Positions 8,169 through 15,464 of a stretch of 32,842 nt of DNA are shown piece after piece. The DNA lies in contig ONDK01000022.1 of the NCBI GenBank assembly GCA_900316565.1, forward strand, positions 1-32,842, in the 5' to 3' direction. Position numbers and translations under genes: made by a program. Positions within the stretch are counted from its first letter, which is position 1. Each line of letters starts with the position of its first letter. The notes under the pieces were generated by a model, which ran no database searches, had not been told where the DNA came from, and saw only the letters and a list, made by a program, of their open reading frames with translations. Origin of the DNA: an uncultured Prevotella sp. Its GTDB lineage: Bacteria > Bacteroidota > Bacteroidia > Bacteroidales > Bacteroidaceae.

Positions 8169-11100
8169 TTAGAACCCGTCCAAATCATAGTACTCATCCT
8201 CGATGCTGTCATCGGTAGGCTGCGTGGTATTGTTGTTTCCGGAAGCAGGGGCGCCCAAGTCATCATCAAAGATGATAACAGGCTCGTCGCTGGCAGGCTC
8301 ATCCTGCTGCTTCGGAACAACTTGCGCAGGTTTCTTCTCAGCCGGTTCTGACGGACTTGTTTTATCCTGTGGCTGCGTCGGCGATACCGAAGCCGGCTCC
8401 TGCTTCTTTTTTGTTTCCTTCGGCTTATCAACGGATACTGACGGCTGAGAAGGCTTTTCCTCAGGAAGGATGAAAGCGTTCGAGTTATCATCGGAAGCAT
8501 TATCCGGTTGTTTTTTCTCCACGCCTACAACAGTGGAGACTGTATCCATAACGGAAATTCCGTCAACCGAAGCCTCACTGTTCACGGAGTCCTTCTTTGA
8601 AACTGTCTCCTCTTCTGGGATGGTATAGGTCTCCTCGGCCTGCTGCGCCGCTTTCTGTTGCTCGTTTATATCCTCCTGTGTCGGAGCCTTGCTCTGCATC
8701 TCATCCTGAAGATCCCGTTCACGCGGTGTAGCAACCTCCGCCGGCTCTGAAAGCAGATAACGTTTCGACACCTGAACGGGTGAGAAATTCTTTTCATAGA
8801 ACTTCTCATAGTCGTTATAGCTAAGCTGTAGTCCGATGAGCTGAATGTTCTTATCGCTTATCACGATTACTCTTGTGCTCTTGTTCATCTGCGCCACGAC
8901 ACTCTTGGTGCGTGCCAACTCGCGGGCATACTGATAGGCTTCATCGAAACTCCGGAAACCGCTGAGCTGCATGCGGTGCATTCCTCCGTCGTCAACGATC
9001 TCGATATCGAAGTTGCGGACCACGAAATGAGTGAAATTGAACTTTGCCACCTCAAAGAGGAGCTTGTTCTCGTTGAGAGAGTCGGGACTATAGACAAGCA
9101 TAACCTTGAAGTCTATATTCCTCTCTGGGGTGAACCGCACGTTACGTATAGAGTCGCTGTCGTTGAGCACCTCAGCACGCCGGTCCCAGAAGCTGCCAAT
9201 GTCGAAGCTGCCACCGCGGAGTCTCCGTCCCGCATGCACTCCATTGACAATCATTCCTGCAATCTCGCTGATACGGCTCTGCGGGAATTTCTCCACCACC
9301 TCCTTCATATCCTTCAAGCACCCGTCAACGTCTCCACTGTTCAGTTTGCCCAATCCGCCAATGAACAGGAACTTATCCCTGTTGGCACCGAGAGGAAATC
9401 TGTTGTCAGAAACCTTCACGTTACCTGCAACCTCACTGTATCGTCCGGCCCTGAAAGCATCATAAGTGGCGGCATAGAGCGAGTCCTCTATCTGGACGCC
9501 GAACTTTGAGTTCTCCACGAAGTTAGGATCAGAGAGCAGAACCGTCCACTTACTGTCAGGGAAGCGGTTCTTCAGACTGTCGATATAAGAATTGGCCACG
9601 TCCGGTTCCCCTTTACGCATATATAAAAGGTAAAGGTTATAGAACACGTCATCCATGTTCTCGTAGTCGCTATAGTTATCGGCAAGACGCCGCAAGGCCT
9701 TCTCCGCCAATCCGAGGTTGTCGAGTTTATCCTTGAAAATAACACCGCTGTGATGCAGTCCGTCCTCCAGAACCTTATTGCTTTCCGCCATTTTCTCGGC
9801 CGTAAACGGTATCTGCGCAAGGTAATACTCCCGCTTGTGCGGGTCGTTCTGTGCACTGTCGAGGCGTTGGTCGAGGGAATCCTCCTTTTCCTCCGCCTTA
9901 AAAATGGAGTCACGCTGCTCGTCCGACAGCTCAGCAACAGCATTGTCGCTGCCCACGTTTGCTACAACTGTCTTGTTAGCACGTTGCCAGTTATCAGTAT
10001 TCTCACGTTTTCCCCACTGCCGCTGGAAGGTCTCCTTACCCTGGCTTACCGCCATAGGGTTGTAGAAATACCATGTGCTGCCTTGCTTGCTGACCGTTTG
10101 CGTATTGTTACGGTTGTTACGGTTGTTGATGAAAGCATCCCTTCCACCACCGTTATCGCCCTCGTTCTGCGCCTGTTCCTGCTCGGCCTGACTGCGCCGT
10201 TCCTCCTTCTCCTTTTTCTTCAGAGCGTCGATGACACGGTCTATGGCCTCATTACGTTCCATTTCAGGACATTTCGCAAGATGTTGGAGCGAGTCCTGGA
10301 GCTGAACGGCATCGGTATATGGCACCAGTTCATCAAGGACTTTAGAACGGTTCGACAGCTGTTCATAGTCGGGACGGTCCTTGTCGAGCAGACCAATGGC
10401 CTCACCATAGCATCTCTTCGCATCGCTGAACTTCTCCTTTGTCCAGTAGAGGTCGCCGAGGTGCAACAAGAGCACTCCTTTCTCTATACCGCTTCTCGTC
10501 GCCTTTTTGTTTCCCTGTTCGTAAGCATTGATTGCCCTTGTCGTATCTTTGTCATAGAGATAGATATTGCCCATGGCATAATAGACCTGATCAAGGTAAT
10601 CCTTATTCTTGTCCGACGCCGCCATACGCTTCAACCGGCCTATCATCTGCTTCGAATGTCCTCTTGCCATCACTTCGGTCATAGCTATCCGCGCGTTAAA
10701 TTCCAGTTCATACGGTGGATTTTGGCGAATGACGTGTTTGAAAGCGTTGTAAGCCTCTGCCCTGTTGTCCACGGCAGCCTGCAGCTGTCCCATGAGATAC
10801 CACTCACGGGCCTTCTGCTTCCGCCGCATCTCATGCTTAATAACCTTCCTAAGATAGGGGATGGCCTTCGCATATTCCTTTGTATGGACATAATAATCCG
10901 CCATAGTGTAATCCCATTCCTTCTGCGCACGCCAGTCGATGGAATCGCGACGCATGTTGCGTATCACGTCCTCAGCATCATAAAGCCAGTCCTCCTCGAT
11001 ATAACACTTCGCCAGCCACGCCCGTGCTTTCCCGTAGATGGCCGGCTGTCCTTTGTATAACCTGCTCATATATGCGAACGTAGCCGCCGCCTCATCGAAG

Positions 11101-11552
11101 GAGCCTTTGAAGAACTGCGACCGTCCCATGAGCATCCACGCCTTCCACAGGAACGGATTATACTCTTTTCTGCTCAGCCATTCTATATCGCGCTCCGTCT
11201 TCTTTCTGTTCTTGGTCCATACAGGACGCCGTTTGATGCTGTGGCGGGCTATGGCCTTCTCCGCCTTCTCTATGGCACGGTCGAAGTTTCCCTTGCCCAG
11301 CTCACGGCTGTTCTTATTTCCAACGGTATACAGCGGCAGCATTTCCGTGAAGTTGTCCTTGTTGCCGTTCTCCTTCTCCAAAGAACCATCTATATAGGCC
11401 TGGGCACCATTGAAATAAGTATTGTATTTTGCGTTGAAAGCATGCCAGAAGCGCGAGCCTGATGTGTTTTTCTGGGTAGAGCAAGCCGTAACCGCCAGGA
11501 GGATGATGGCGGAAAAGATTGAGACTATATATCTGAAATAATGCGGCTTCAC
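8169..11552 (-). CDS. porW: PorW/SprE-like TPR lipoprotein of type IX secretion
   Basis: A secreted lipoprotein whose family (PorW in Porphyromonas, SprE in Flavobacterium) is needed for type IX secretion. The start is GTG; no ATG precedes the lipobox LLAVTAC with Cys24. The family hallmark SRFWHAFNAKYNTYFNG follows at once, then repeated tetratricopeptide-like helices (about 60-430 and 570-800). Residues about 430-560 are a charged low-complexity insert with an Asn/Arg run. The final 170 or so residues are rich in Pro, Glu, Lys and Asp and end in an acidic stretch. At 1127 residues it is longer than the PorW and SprE proteins I know of. It lies directly upstream of porX, which supports the assignment. 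Confidence 0.85.
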   Translation of the reverse strand: MKPHYFRYIVSIFSAIILLAVTACSTQKNTSGSRFWHAFNAKYNTYFNGAQAYIDGSLEKENGNKDNFTEMLPLYTVGNKNSRELGKGNFDRAIEKAEKAIARHSIKRRPVWTKNRKKTERDIEWLSRKEYNPFLWKAWMLMGRSQFFKGSFDEAAATFAYMSRLYKGQPAIYGKARAWLAKCYIEEDWLYDAEDVIRNMRRDSIDWRAQKEWDYTMADYYVHTKEYAKAIPYLRKVIKHEMRRKQKAREWYLMGQLQAAVDNRAEAYNAFKHVIRQNPPYELEFNARIAMTEVMARGHSKQMIGRLKRMAASDKNKDYLDQVYYAMGNIYLYDKDTTRAINAYEQGNKKATRSGIEKGVLLLHLGDLYWTKEKFSDAKRCYGEAIGLLDKDRPDYEQLSNRSKVLDELVPYTDAVQLQDSLQHLAKCPEMERNEAIDRVIDALKKKEKEERRSQAEQEQAQNEGDNGGGRDAFINNRNNRNNTQTVSKQGSTWYFYNPMAVSQGKETFQRQWGKRENTDNWQRANKTVVANVGSDNAVAELSDEQRDSIFKAEEKEDSLDQRLDSAQNDPHKREYYLAQIPFTAEKMAESNKVLEDGLHHSGVIFKDKLDNLGLAEKALRRLADNYSDYENMDDVFYNLYLLYMRKGEPDVANSYIDSLKNRFPDSKWTVLLSDPNFVENSKFGVQIEDSLYAATYDAFRAGRYSEVAGNVKVSDNRFPLGANRDKFLFIGGLGKLNSGDVDGCLKDMKEVVEKFPQSRISEIAGMIVNGVHAGRRLRGGSFDIGSFWDRRAEVLNDSDSIRNVRFTPERNIDFKVMLVYSPDSLNENKLLFEVAKFNFTHFVVRNFDIEIVDDGGMHRMQLSGFRSFDEAYQYARELARTKSVVAQMNKSTRVIVISDKNIQLIGLQLSYNDYEKFYEKNFSPVQVSKRYLLSEPAEVATPRERDLQDEMQSKAPTQEDINEQQKAAQQAEETYTIPEEETVSKKDSVNSEASVDGISVMDTVSTVVGVEKKQPDNASDDNSNAFILPEEKPSQPSVSVDKPKETKKKQEPASVSPTQPQDKTSPSEPAEKKPAQVVPKQQDEPASDEPVIIFDDDLGAPASGNNNTTQPTDDSIEDEYYDLDGF

Positions 11553-11597
11553 TCTATAATAAACTCCTTTTTGAACAAATTATTGCCTTAGGAAGTC

Positions 11598-11990
11598 TTA
11601 TCCTTCGGCTAGTGCTATGTATTCGTCCTTTATCTGGTCGGGCATATTGATGCCGCGGAGGATAAGACTGCGGTTCCAGGGTTTCACATCTTCCGGACGA
11701 AGAGTCTCCAACACATCAGCAAACTCTGAAGCCTCATCGTCGGAATAGTTGTCAGAACGGCGTCCTTTATATGCGTCGAGTTCCTCGTCATCATAGTATT
11801 CCACCGGCTTCGTCGCCGCCTCCATCTGGCACACCTGCTCACATGCCGTGTTCACGCCGTCGCATGTGGAGCAGTCGGACTTCGGGACAACTATAGGCTC
11901 ATCGGTCTTTCCGCCGAAGAGTTTTGTACATACCATGACGATAAGGCCAAGGACTATTATTGCTATTATGCTTATAAGAATGATTTTCAT
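11598..11990 (-). CDS. Small membrane-anchored protein with four-cysteine motif, unknown function
   Basis: A protein of 130 residues. Residues 2-21 form one hydrophobic helix ending at Cys21. The soluble part has four cysteines at 40, 43, 50 and 54 (C-x2-C-x6-C-x3-C), followed by EAATK-x-VEYYDDEELDAYKGR, an acidic stretch, and a C-terminal block with VKPWNRSLILRGINMPDQIKDE. The cysteine spacing suggests metal or iron-sulfur binding, or disulfides, but this is inference. I believe similar proteins are conserved in Bacteroidales without a tested function. The gene sits 45 bases upstream of the PorW-like gene on the same strand and is probably co-transcribed with it. Confidence 0.85.
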   Translation of the reverse strand: MKIILISIIAIIVLGLIVMVCTKLFGGKTDEPIVVPKSDCSTCDGVNTACEQVCQMEAATKPVEYYDDEELDAYKGRRSDNYSDDEASEFADVLETLRPEDVKPWNRSLILRGINMPDQIKDEYIALAEG

Positions 11991-12058
11991 CTAAGAAATG
12001 ATTGATAAGCGATGATTTGCGAAAGATGGCGTGGCTAAAGGAGGCAGAGGCCGCAGCA

Positions 12059-12127
12059 TAACTGCGGCATACCCAACCAGAAGGGCTGAGGAAGATGCAG
12101 CTAACTGCGGCATACTCAACCAACAGG
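12059..12127. repeat. Imperfect 43-bp-period direct repeat between aroA and the Cys-motif gene
   Basis: TAACTGCGGCATAC at 12059-12072 recurs at 12102-12115, and the match extends over 26 bases with three differences. The first copy is preceded by CCGCAG, so that CCGCAG and CTGCGG (12051-12067) form a six-bp hairpin. The repeat fills most of the 165-base gap and contains no convincing gene or promoter. It may be a local duplication. Confidence 0.6.
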
Positions 12128-12155
12128 ACAAAGATGCGGAGGGCCGCTGCAGGTG

Positions 12156-13391
12156 TTATATCTCCTCTATTGTGAAACCGGCGGAACGCAGGTCGTCCCA
12201 ATAGCTAGGGTATGACTTCGACACCACTTCGGGATTATTTATCCTTATCTCCCCAAGCCTGATGGCAGCTGGCGCAAAAGCCATAGCCATACGGTGATCC
12301 TCATATGTGTCGATTACCGGCACATCACGGGCCTCGCAGCGCTCACCGTTCCATGCCAGTTCTGTATCCTTGCTGTCATCAAGAACATATCCAAGTTTTC
12401 TCATCTCCACCTTCATAGCCTCTATGCGGTCAGTCTCCTTAATTTTTAGGTTGCCGAGGCCCGTGAAATGGAACGGCAGCCCGAGCACGATACAGGTAAC
12501 GACGAGCGTCTGTGCCAGATCAGGCTGGTTGATAAAGTTGTAATCCATCCGTGGCAGTGTGCGGTTATGACGTGTCAGAACGACCTCTCCATCAGTAGTA
12601 AAGGCCGTCTTCACGCCAAGCATACTGAAGAGATAGCGCACAGCAGAGTCGCCTTGCCGCGAGCCGTCCTTCAATCCCGGCAGCACCACCTTGGACTCAC
12701 GGTCATCGAGCATCGCCAGTATCTCATACCAGTATGACGAAGCGCTCCAGTCGTTCTCAATCATATATGGCGGCTGACGGTACTGCTGGCGTGCTACATG
12801 GATGGTATCGACATTGGTCCACTCCACATCGATACCAAACTCGTGCATCACATGAATGGTAAGGTCGATATACGGACGCGAGACAATCTCTCCCGTCAGC
12901 CAAAGTGTCAGTCCCTGTCGCATGGCAGGTCCGATCATCAGCAAGGCTGAAATATACTGGCTGCTCACGTTGCCGGGGATGGTCAGCGTACCGCCTTCGA
13001 GTTCACCGCCAGTAATACGCAGTGGCGGGAAGCCCTCCTCACCGGCATAGTCTATCCGGGCACCAAGCGACCTCAACGCGTCGACAAGGATGCGTATAGG
13101 ACGATGGCGCATGCGCTCCGTTCCCGTCAGTGTATGCGTTCCCGGAGTTACGCTCAGATAAGCCGTCATGAACCGCATGGCAGTACCCGCCGCCTTGATG
13201 TCAATAACATCAGGCATAGTTCTTAGGGCATTAACGATAACCTCTGTGTCATCACAGTCGGAGAGGTTCTCCGGAAGTTTGTCCTCCCCCGACAGTGCGT
13301 GCAGCACCAGCGCACGGTTGCTGATGCTCTTTGACGCCGGAAGGTTGATACGGGTGTCTATATGGCTTGGGGCCGTAATCTTGTATATCAT
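12156..13391 (-). CDS. aroA: 3-phosphoshikimate 1-carboxyvinyltransferase (EPSP synthase)
   Basis: This cytoplasmic enzyme transfers enolpyruvate from phosphoenolpyruvate to shikimate 3-phosphate, the sixth step of the chorismate pathway. Visible family motifs are LPASKSISNRALVLHAL (phosphate-binding Lys/Ser), AAGTAMRFMTAYL, GNVSSQYISALLMIGP, KETDRIEAM and EDHRMAMAFAPAA. The length of 411 residues is normal for Bacteroidetes. The start ATG is six bases after the metalloprotease stop, so the two are probably co-transcribed, although no pathway link is obvious. Confidence 0.96.
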   Translation of the reverse strand: MIYKITAPSHIDTRINLPASKSISNRALVLHALSGEDKLPENLSDCDDTEVIVNALRTMPDVIDIKAAGTAMRFMTAYLSVTPGTHTLTGTERMRHRPIRILVDALRSLGARIDYAGEEGFPPLRITGGELEGGTLTIPGNVSSQYISALLMIGPAMRQGLTLWLTGEIVSRPYIDLTIHVMHEFGIDVEWTNVDTIHVARQQYRQPPYMIENDWSASSYWYEILAMLDDRESKVVLPGLKDGSRQGDSAVRYLFSMLGVKTAFTTDGEVVLTRHNRTLPRMDYNFINQPDLAQTLVVTCIVLGLPFHFTGLGNLKIKETDRIEAMKVEMRKLGYVLDDSKDTELAWNGERCEARDVPVIDTYEDHRMAMAFAPAAIRLGEIRINNPEVVSKSYPSYWDDLRSAGFTIEEI

Positions 13392-13397
13392 TTCTGT

Positions 13398-14546
13398 CTA
13401 TTCAGATGTTACTATTGGCAAATTAATTATATCGTTAGAAGCGGCGGCACGGGTCTTGTTGGCACCATTCTTCTTCGGACCTGGGATTAGCGGACTGTAA
13501 TAAAGAACGTGGCGGATGCGCTGTTTCTGCTCCGGTGTTATACGGAAAGCGTAGCCTATTGCATAGTCCATGATGTTGTTGGAGCTGAACACGGTGCCGT
13601 CGCAGGACGTGCGTTCGACAAGTTCATTCATCTTGGCACCTGCTTTGACGCCAGTGAGATACTTATCGTATTCCACCTTGTTGTATGACGGGGTGTCATC
13701 ACAGAAATCTGAGTCGAAACAGTCGTCAACAGACGTCCAGGCAGCGCTGCCTTTATTCTCTGTTTTCTTCTCGGTGAACACGTGATGGAGTCCAAGATAA
13801 TGTCCGAGCTCATGCGCCAGTGTAGCTACGATGTCGGTGGAGTCGTAAATATACGACTTTGCACCATGGTCTGCAAGCGTATATCTTGTCGACATACGGT
13901 ACAGGTAAGAGCTGTTTATCGACAGACAGTAAGGGAAACTGAGTTTACCCTTAGCTATAAAATGCGACGACGTAGCTTCAAGCCCGTCGAGATAGGTGGA
14001 GTCGTTGATACTGTAAGGCATATGGCTGATGCCAAGGATTATGCTGCCCTTGGTTTCCTGCTTAAAGGGGTAGACCATGACATTGATATAGTCATTGGGA
14101 TCCCAGATAAGTCTGGAGTTCTTCGACGACATAAACGACGAGGCCTCGATAGGGAAGGTGCCATTCCACTTCAGGAAGGCCACGCCTGGTGTGGAAAGCT
14201 TATTGCCGTTCTCATCAGTTGTAGCGGGCTGGAGGTCTATATTGACATTCTCACTGTACACGCCCCGCCATCCGTAAATGTTTCCCTTGTATATCTCGTT
14301 CACGTATTTAAGGATCAGCGGAAGTCTGCTGGCCAGGGCACGCACGGAGTCGTTGTCGTCAGTATAAAGGACATGAAAGATAACCGGCAACTTGTATGTA
14401 TAGCTGTCATTGATAACGCTTGTGGTATTGTCATCGTCCTGATTGCTGGCCGACGGCTTGTATCCCACCACATCATCATCACTGCCGCACGCTGCCAGCA
14501 GCAGAGCCGCCAGCAATATATATAATATGTGAATGTGATTTTTCAT
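13398..14546 (-). CDS. Zinc-dependent metalloprotease lipoprotein, pappalysin-like (M43-type)
   Basis: A probable outer-membrane or periplasmic lipoprotein of 382 residues. The signal peptide ends in LLLAAC with Cys20 as lipid-bearing residue, followed by GSDDD, the kind of acidic tail that in Bacteroidetes can favour surface export. The metzincin site HELGHYLGLHHVF gives His245, Glu246, His249 and His255; NNIMDYA supplies the Met-turn. Three paired cysteines after the site (DDCFDSDFCDD, TSCDG) resemble the pappalysin arrangement. It matches the Bacteroidales zinc metalloproteinase lipoprotein group; the substrate is unknown. A full-consensus promoter lies about 70 bases upstream. There is no type IX C-terminal domain. 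Confidence 0.9.
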   Translation of the reverse strand: MKNHIHILYILLAALLLAACGSDDDVVGYKPSASNQDDDNTTSVINDSYTYKLPVIFHVLYTDDNDSVRALASRLPLILKYVNEIYKGNIYGWRGVYSENVNIDLQPATTDENGNKLSTPGVAFLKWNGTFPIEASSFMSSKNSRLIWDPNDYINVMVYPFKQETKGSIILGISHMPYSINDSTYLDGLEATSSHFIAKGKLSFPYCLSINSSYLYRMSTRYTLADHGAKSYIYDSTDIVATLAHELGHYLGLHHVFTEKKTENKGSAAWTSVDDCFDSDFCDDTPSYNKVEYDKYLTGVKAGAKMNELVERTSCDGTVFSSNNIMDYAIGYAFRITPEQKQRIRHVLYYSPLIPGPKKNGANKTRAAASNDIINLPIVTSE

Positions 14547-14617
14547 TCCAAAATGTCGTTAGTTACATTAAGTTGATTACTCTCGCCGCTTACGCTTATA
14601 AAGAATAAAGCCATCTG

Positions 14618-14649
14618 CAAAAGTACGTATTTTGTATGTAATAGCCAAA
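14618..14649 (-). promoter_or_regulatory. Promoter of the metalloprotease-aroA unit
   Basis: On the minus strand: TTTG, exactly 20 bases, then TACTTTTG, a full match to the Bacteroidetes consensus. It is about 47 bases from, and divergent to, the tRNA-Pro promoter. No equally good promoter was seen further down the minus-strand series, so it may feed the whole set to tsaE. Confidence 0.8.
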
Positions 14650-14695
14650 AGCGCAAGGTTTAATAGTCCAAAAAAAGTAAAAAAGCAGATTAATA

Positions 14696-14727
14696 TTTGG
14701 TGGTTACGGATGGTTTTATTACTTTTG
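14696..14727 (+). promoter_or_regulatory. Promoter of tRNA-Pro
   Basis: TTTG (14696-14699), 20 bases, TACTTTTG (14720-14727): a full consensus match ending 17 bases before the mature tRNA 5' end. Confidence 0.8.
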
Positions 14728-14744
14728 CACTCGCAAAAAAGCCA

Positions 14745-14819
14745 CGGGATGTAGTTCAGTAGGTTTAGAATGCTGGTCTGGGGGACCAGTGGTCGCTGGT
14801 TCAAGTCCAGTCATCCCGA
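14745..14819 (+). tRNA. tRNA-Pro (anticodon GGG)
   Basis: The cloverleaf is complete: acceptor stem CGGGATG (14745-14751) with CATCCCG (14812-14818), discriminator A, anticodon stem CTGGT/ACCAG around the loop CTGGGGG with GGG at 14780-14782, and T-arm CTGG-TTCAAGT-CCAG. GGG reads CCC and CCU proline codons. The 3' CCA is not encoded, so it must be added after transcription; the cca-type gene at 17061-18506 is a candidate for that role. Confidence 0.96.
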
Positions 14820-14856
14820 CAATAACGAACATAAGAAAAGGTTCGGAAATATCTGA

Positions 14857-14903
14857 AAGGGTAAACATGCAATTGCATCAAAGATTGCTTGTTTACCTTT
14901 TTT
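14857..14903 (+). terminator. Terminator of tRNA-Pro
   Basis: GGTAAAC (14860-14866) pairs with GTTTACC (14891-14897), with GCAAT/ATTGC inside, followed by six Ts (14898-14903). Outer bases ATCTGAAA and TTTCAGAT could lengthen the hairpin across the T-run. It lies about 40 bases past the tRNA. Confidence 0.85.
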
Positions 14904-15314
14904 CGTTTTCAGATCTCAACACCTTTAGTTCGACCTATTCCAAGGCATTTTAAAAGGAATAACTAAGAGTGAGCCTCTTCGAAGCACTAATTCTGTTCTT
15001 GCCCAAGATGAGAGCAACAAATTGAACGCAGTATTTGCAAAACTTGAATGAGAGTAACTCTTGCGACCGCTAGAACTAAAGATGTGAATAGGAGCAAGAC
15101 AGTACCATGGTTGTGACAATGGCTTAGCTTAAAAACTTGTAAACAAATTTCAAATTCGTGTTTCTCAATTTCCCCTGGAAACCACTCCGTGCCTCAATGT
15201 CGGACGGCTGCAGGGTGCAGCTTTCTGAACGAATGTAAAAATAAACTTGTTAGAAATTAAGAGCATTTAAAATGTTAATTTTGATTGTTAAAAGGGGATA
15301 AATAGGTCGGCCAA
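14904..15314. other. Gene-poor region downstream of tRNA-Pro, possible degenerate remnant
   Basis: About 400 bases contain no gene I can support. A minus-strand frame of 64 codons (14925-15119) and a plus-strand frame of roughly 45 codons reading ...LKGITKSEPLRSTNSVLA... overlap each other; neither has a recognisable domain or start signal. A GCTGCA/TGCAGC hairpin lies at 15207-15221. The part after 15230 is AT-rich and leads into the htrA promoter. The position next to a tRNA 3' end would suit the scar of an integrated element, but no attachment repeat of the tRNA end was found. Confidence 0.35.
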
Positions 15315-15348
15315 ATTGTCAGATTAACAAAATTTGCACCTATATTTG
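15315..15348 (+). promoter_or_regulatory. Probable promoter of htrA
   Basis: TATATTTG (15341-15348) matches TAnnTTTG exactly. The upstream partner is weaker: ATTG at 15315-15318 with a 22-base spacer instead of 19-21. A second TTTGC at 15333 is too close to serve as partner. Non-ideal spacing may mean the promoter is weak or needs an activator. Confidence 0.55.
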
Positions 15349-15354
15349 CACCCC

Positions 15355-15464
15355 GTAAAAAGGAATGTCAGAGAACCAAGCTTCCGACTTTTCTCAGTCC
15401 GGGCATCGGAAGATGACAAGGACTGTCATGATGAACTAAAGAAATAAATTAACGATAAAGTAAA
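15355..15464 (+). promoter_or_regulatory. Structured 5' leader of htrA
   Basis: The predicted leader is about 110 bases, long compared with the other promoters here. CTTCCGA pairs with TCGGAAG (about 15381-15414). Inside its loop CAGTCC is complementary to GGACTG about 25 bases downstream, which would make a pseudoknot; alternatively TGACA/TGTCA forms a competing hairpin. This could control expression of a stress protease, but only base pairing is seen. Confidence 0.4.

Noticed and set aside
9750-11060. Plus-strand open frame of 436 codons inside the PorW-like gene
   Set aside because: It is antisense to a clear coding gene with lipobox and TPR pattern; it has no promoter, domain or sensible composition. 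Codon bias of the real gene keeps the opposite frame open.
13782-14525. Plus-strand open frame of 247 codons opposite the metalloprotease gene
   Set aside because: Antisense shadow; the metalloprotease strand has the HExxHxxGxxH site, signal peptide and promoter.
14925-15119. Minus-strand frame of 64 codons after tRNA-Pro as a real gene
   Set aside because: No domain, no ribosome-binding or promoter signal, Ser/Leu-rich make-up typical of a non-coding frame; kept only as part of the unexplained region.
15381-15450. RNase P RNA or tmRNA piece, suggested by GTCCGGGC in the htrA leader
   Set aside because: Only a few bases match; the other conserved blocks of either RNA are absent and the space of about 110 bases is too short.
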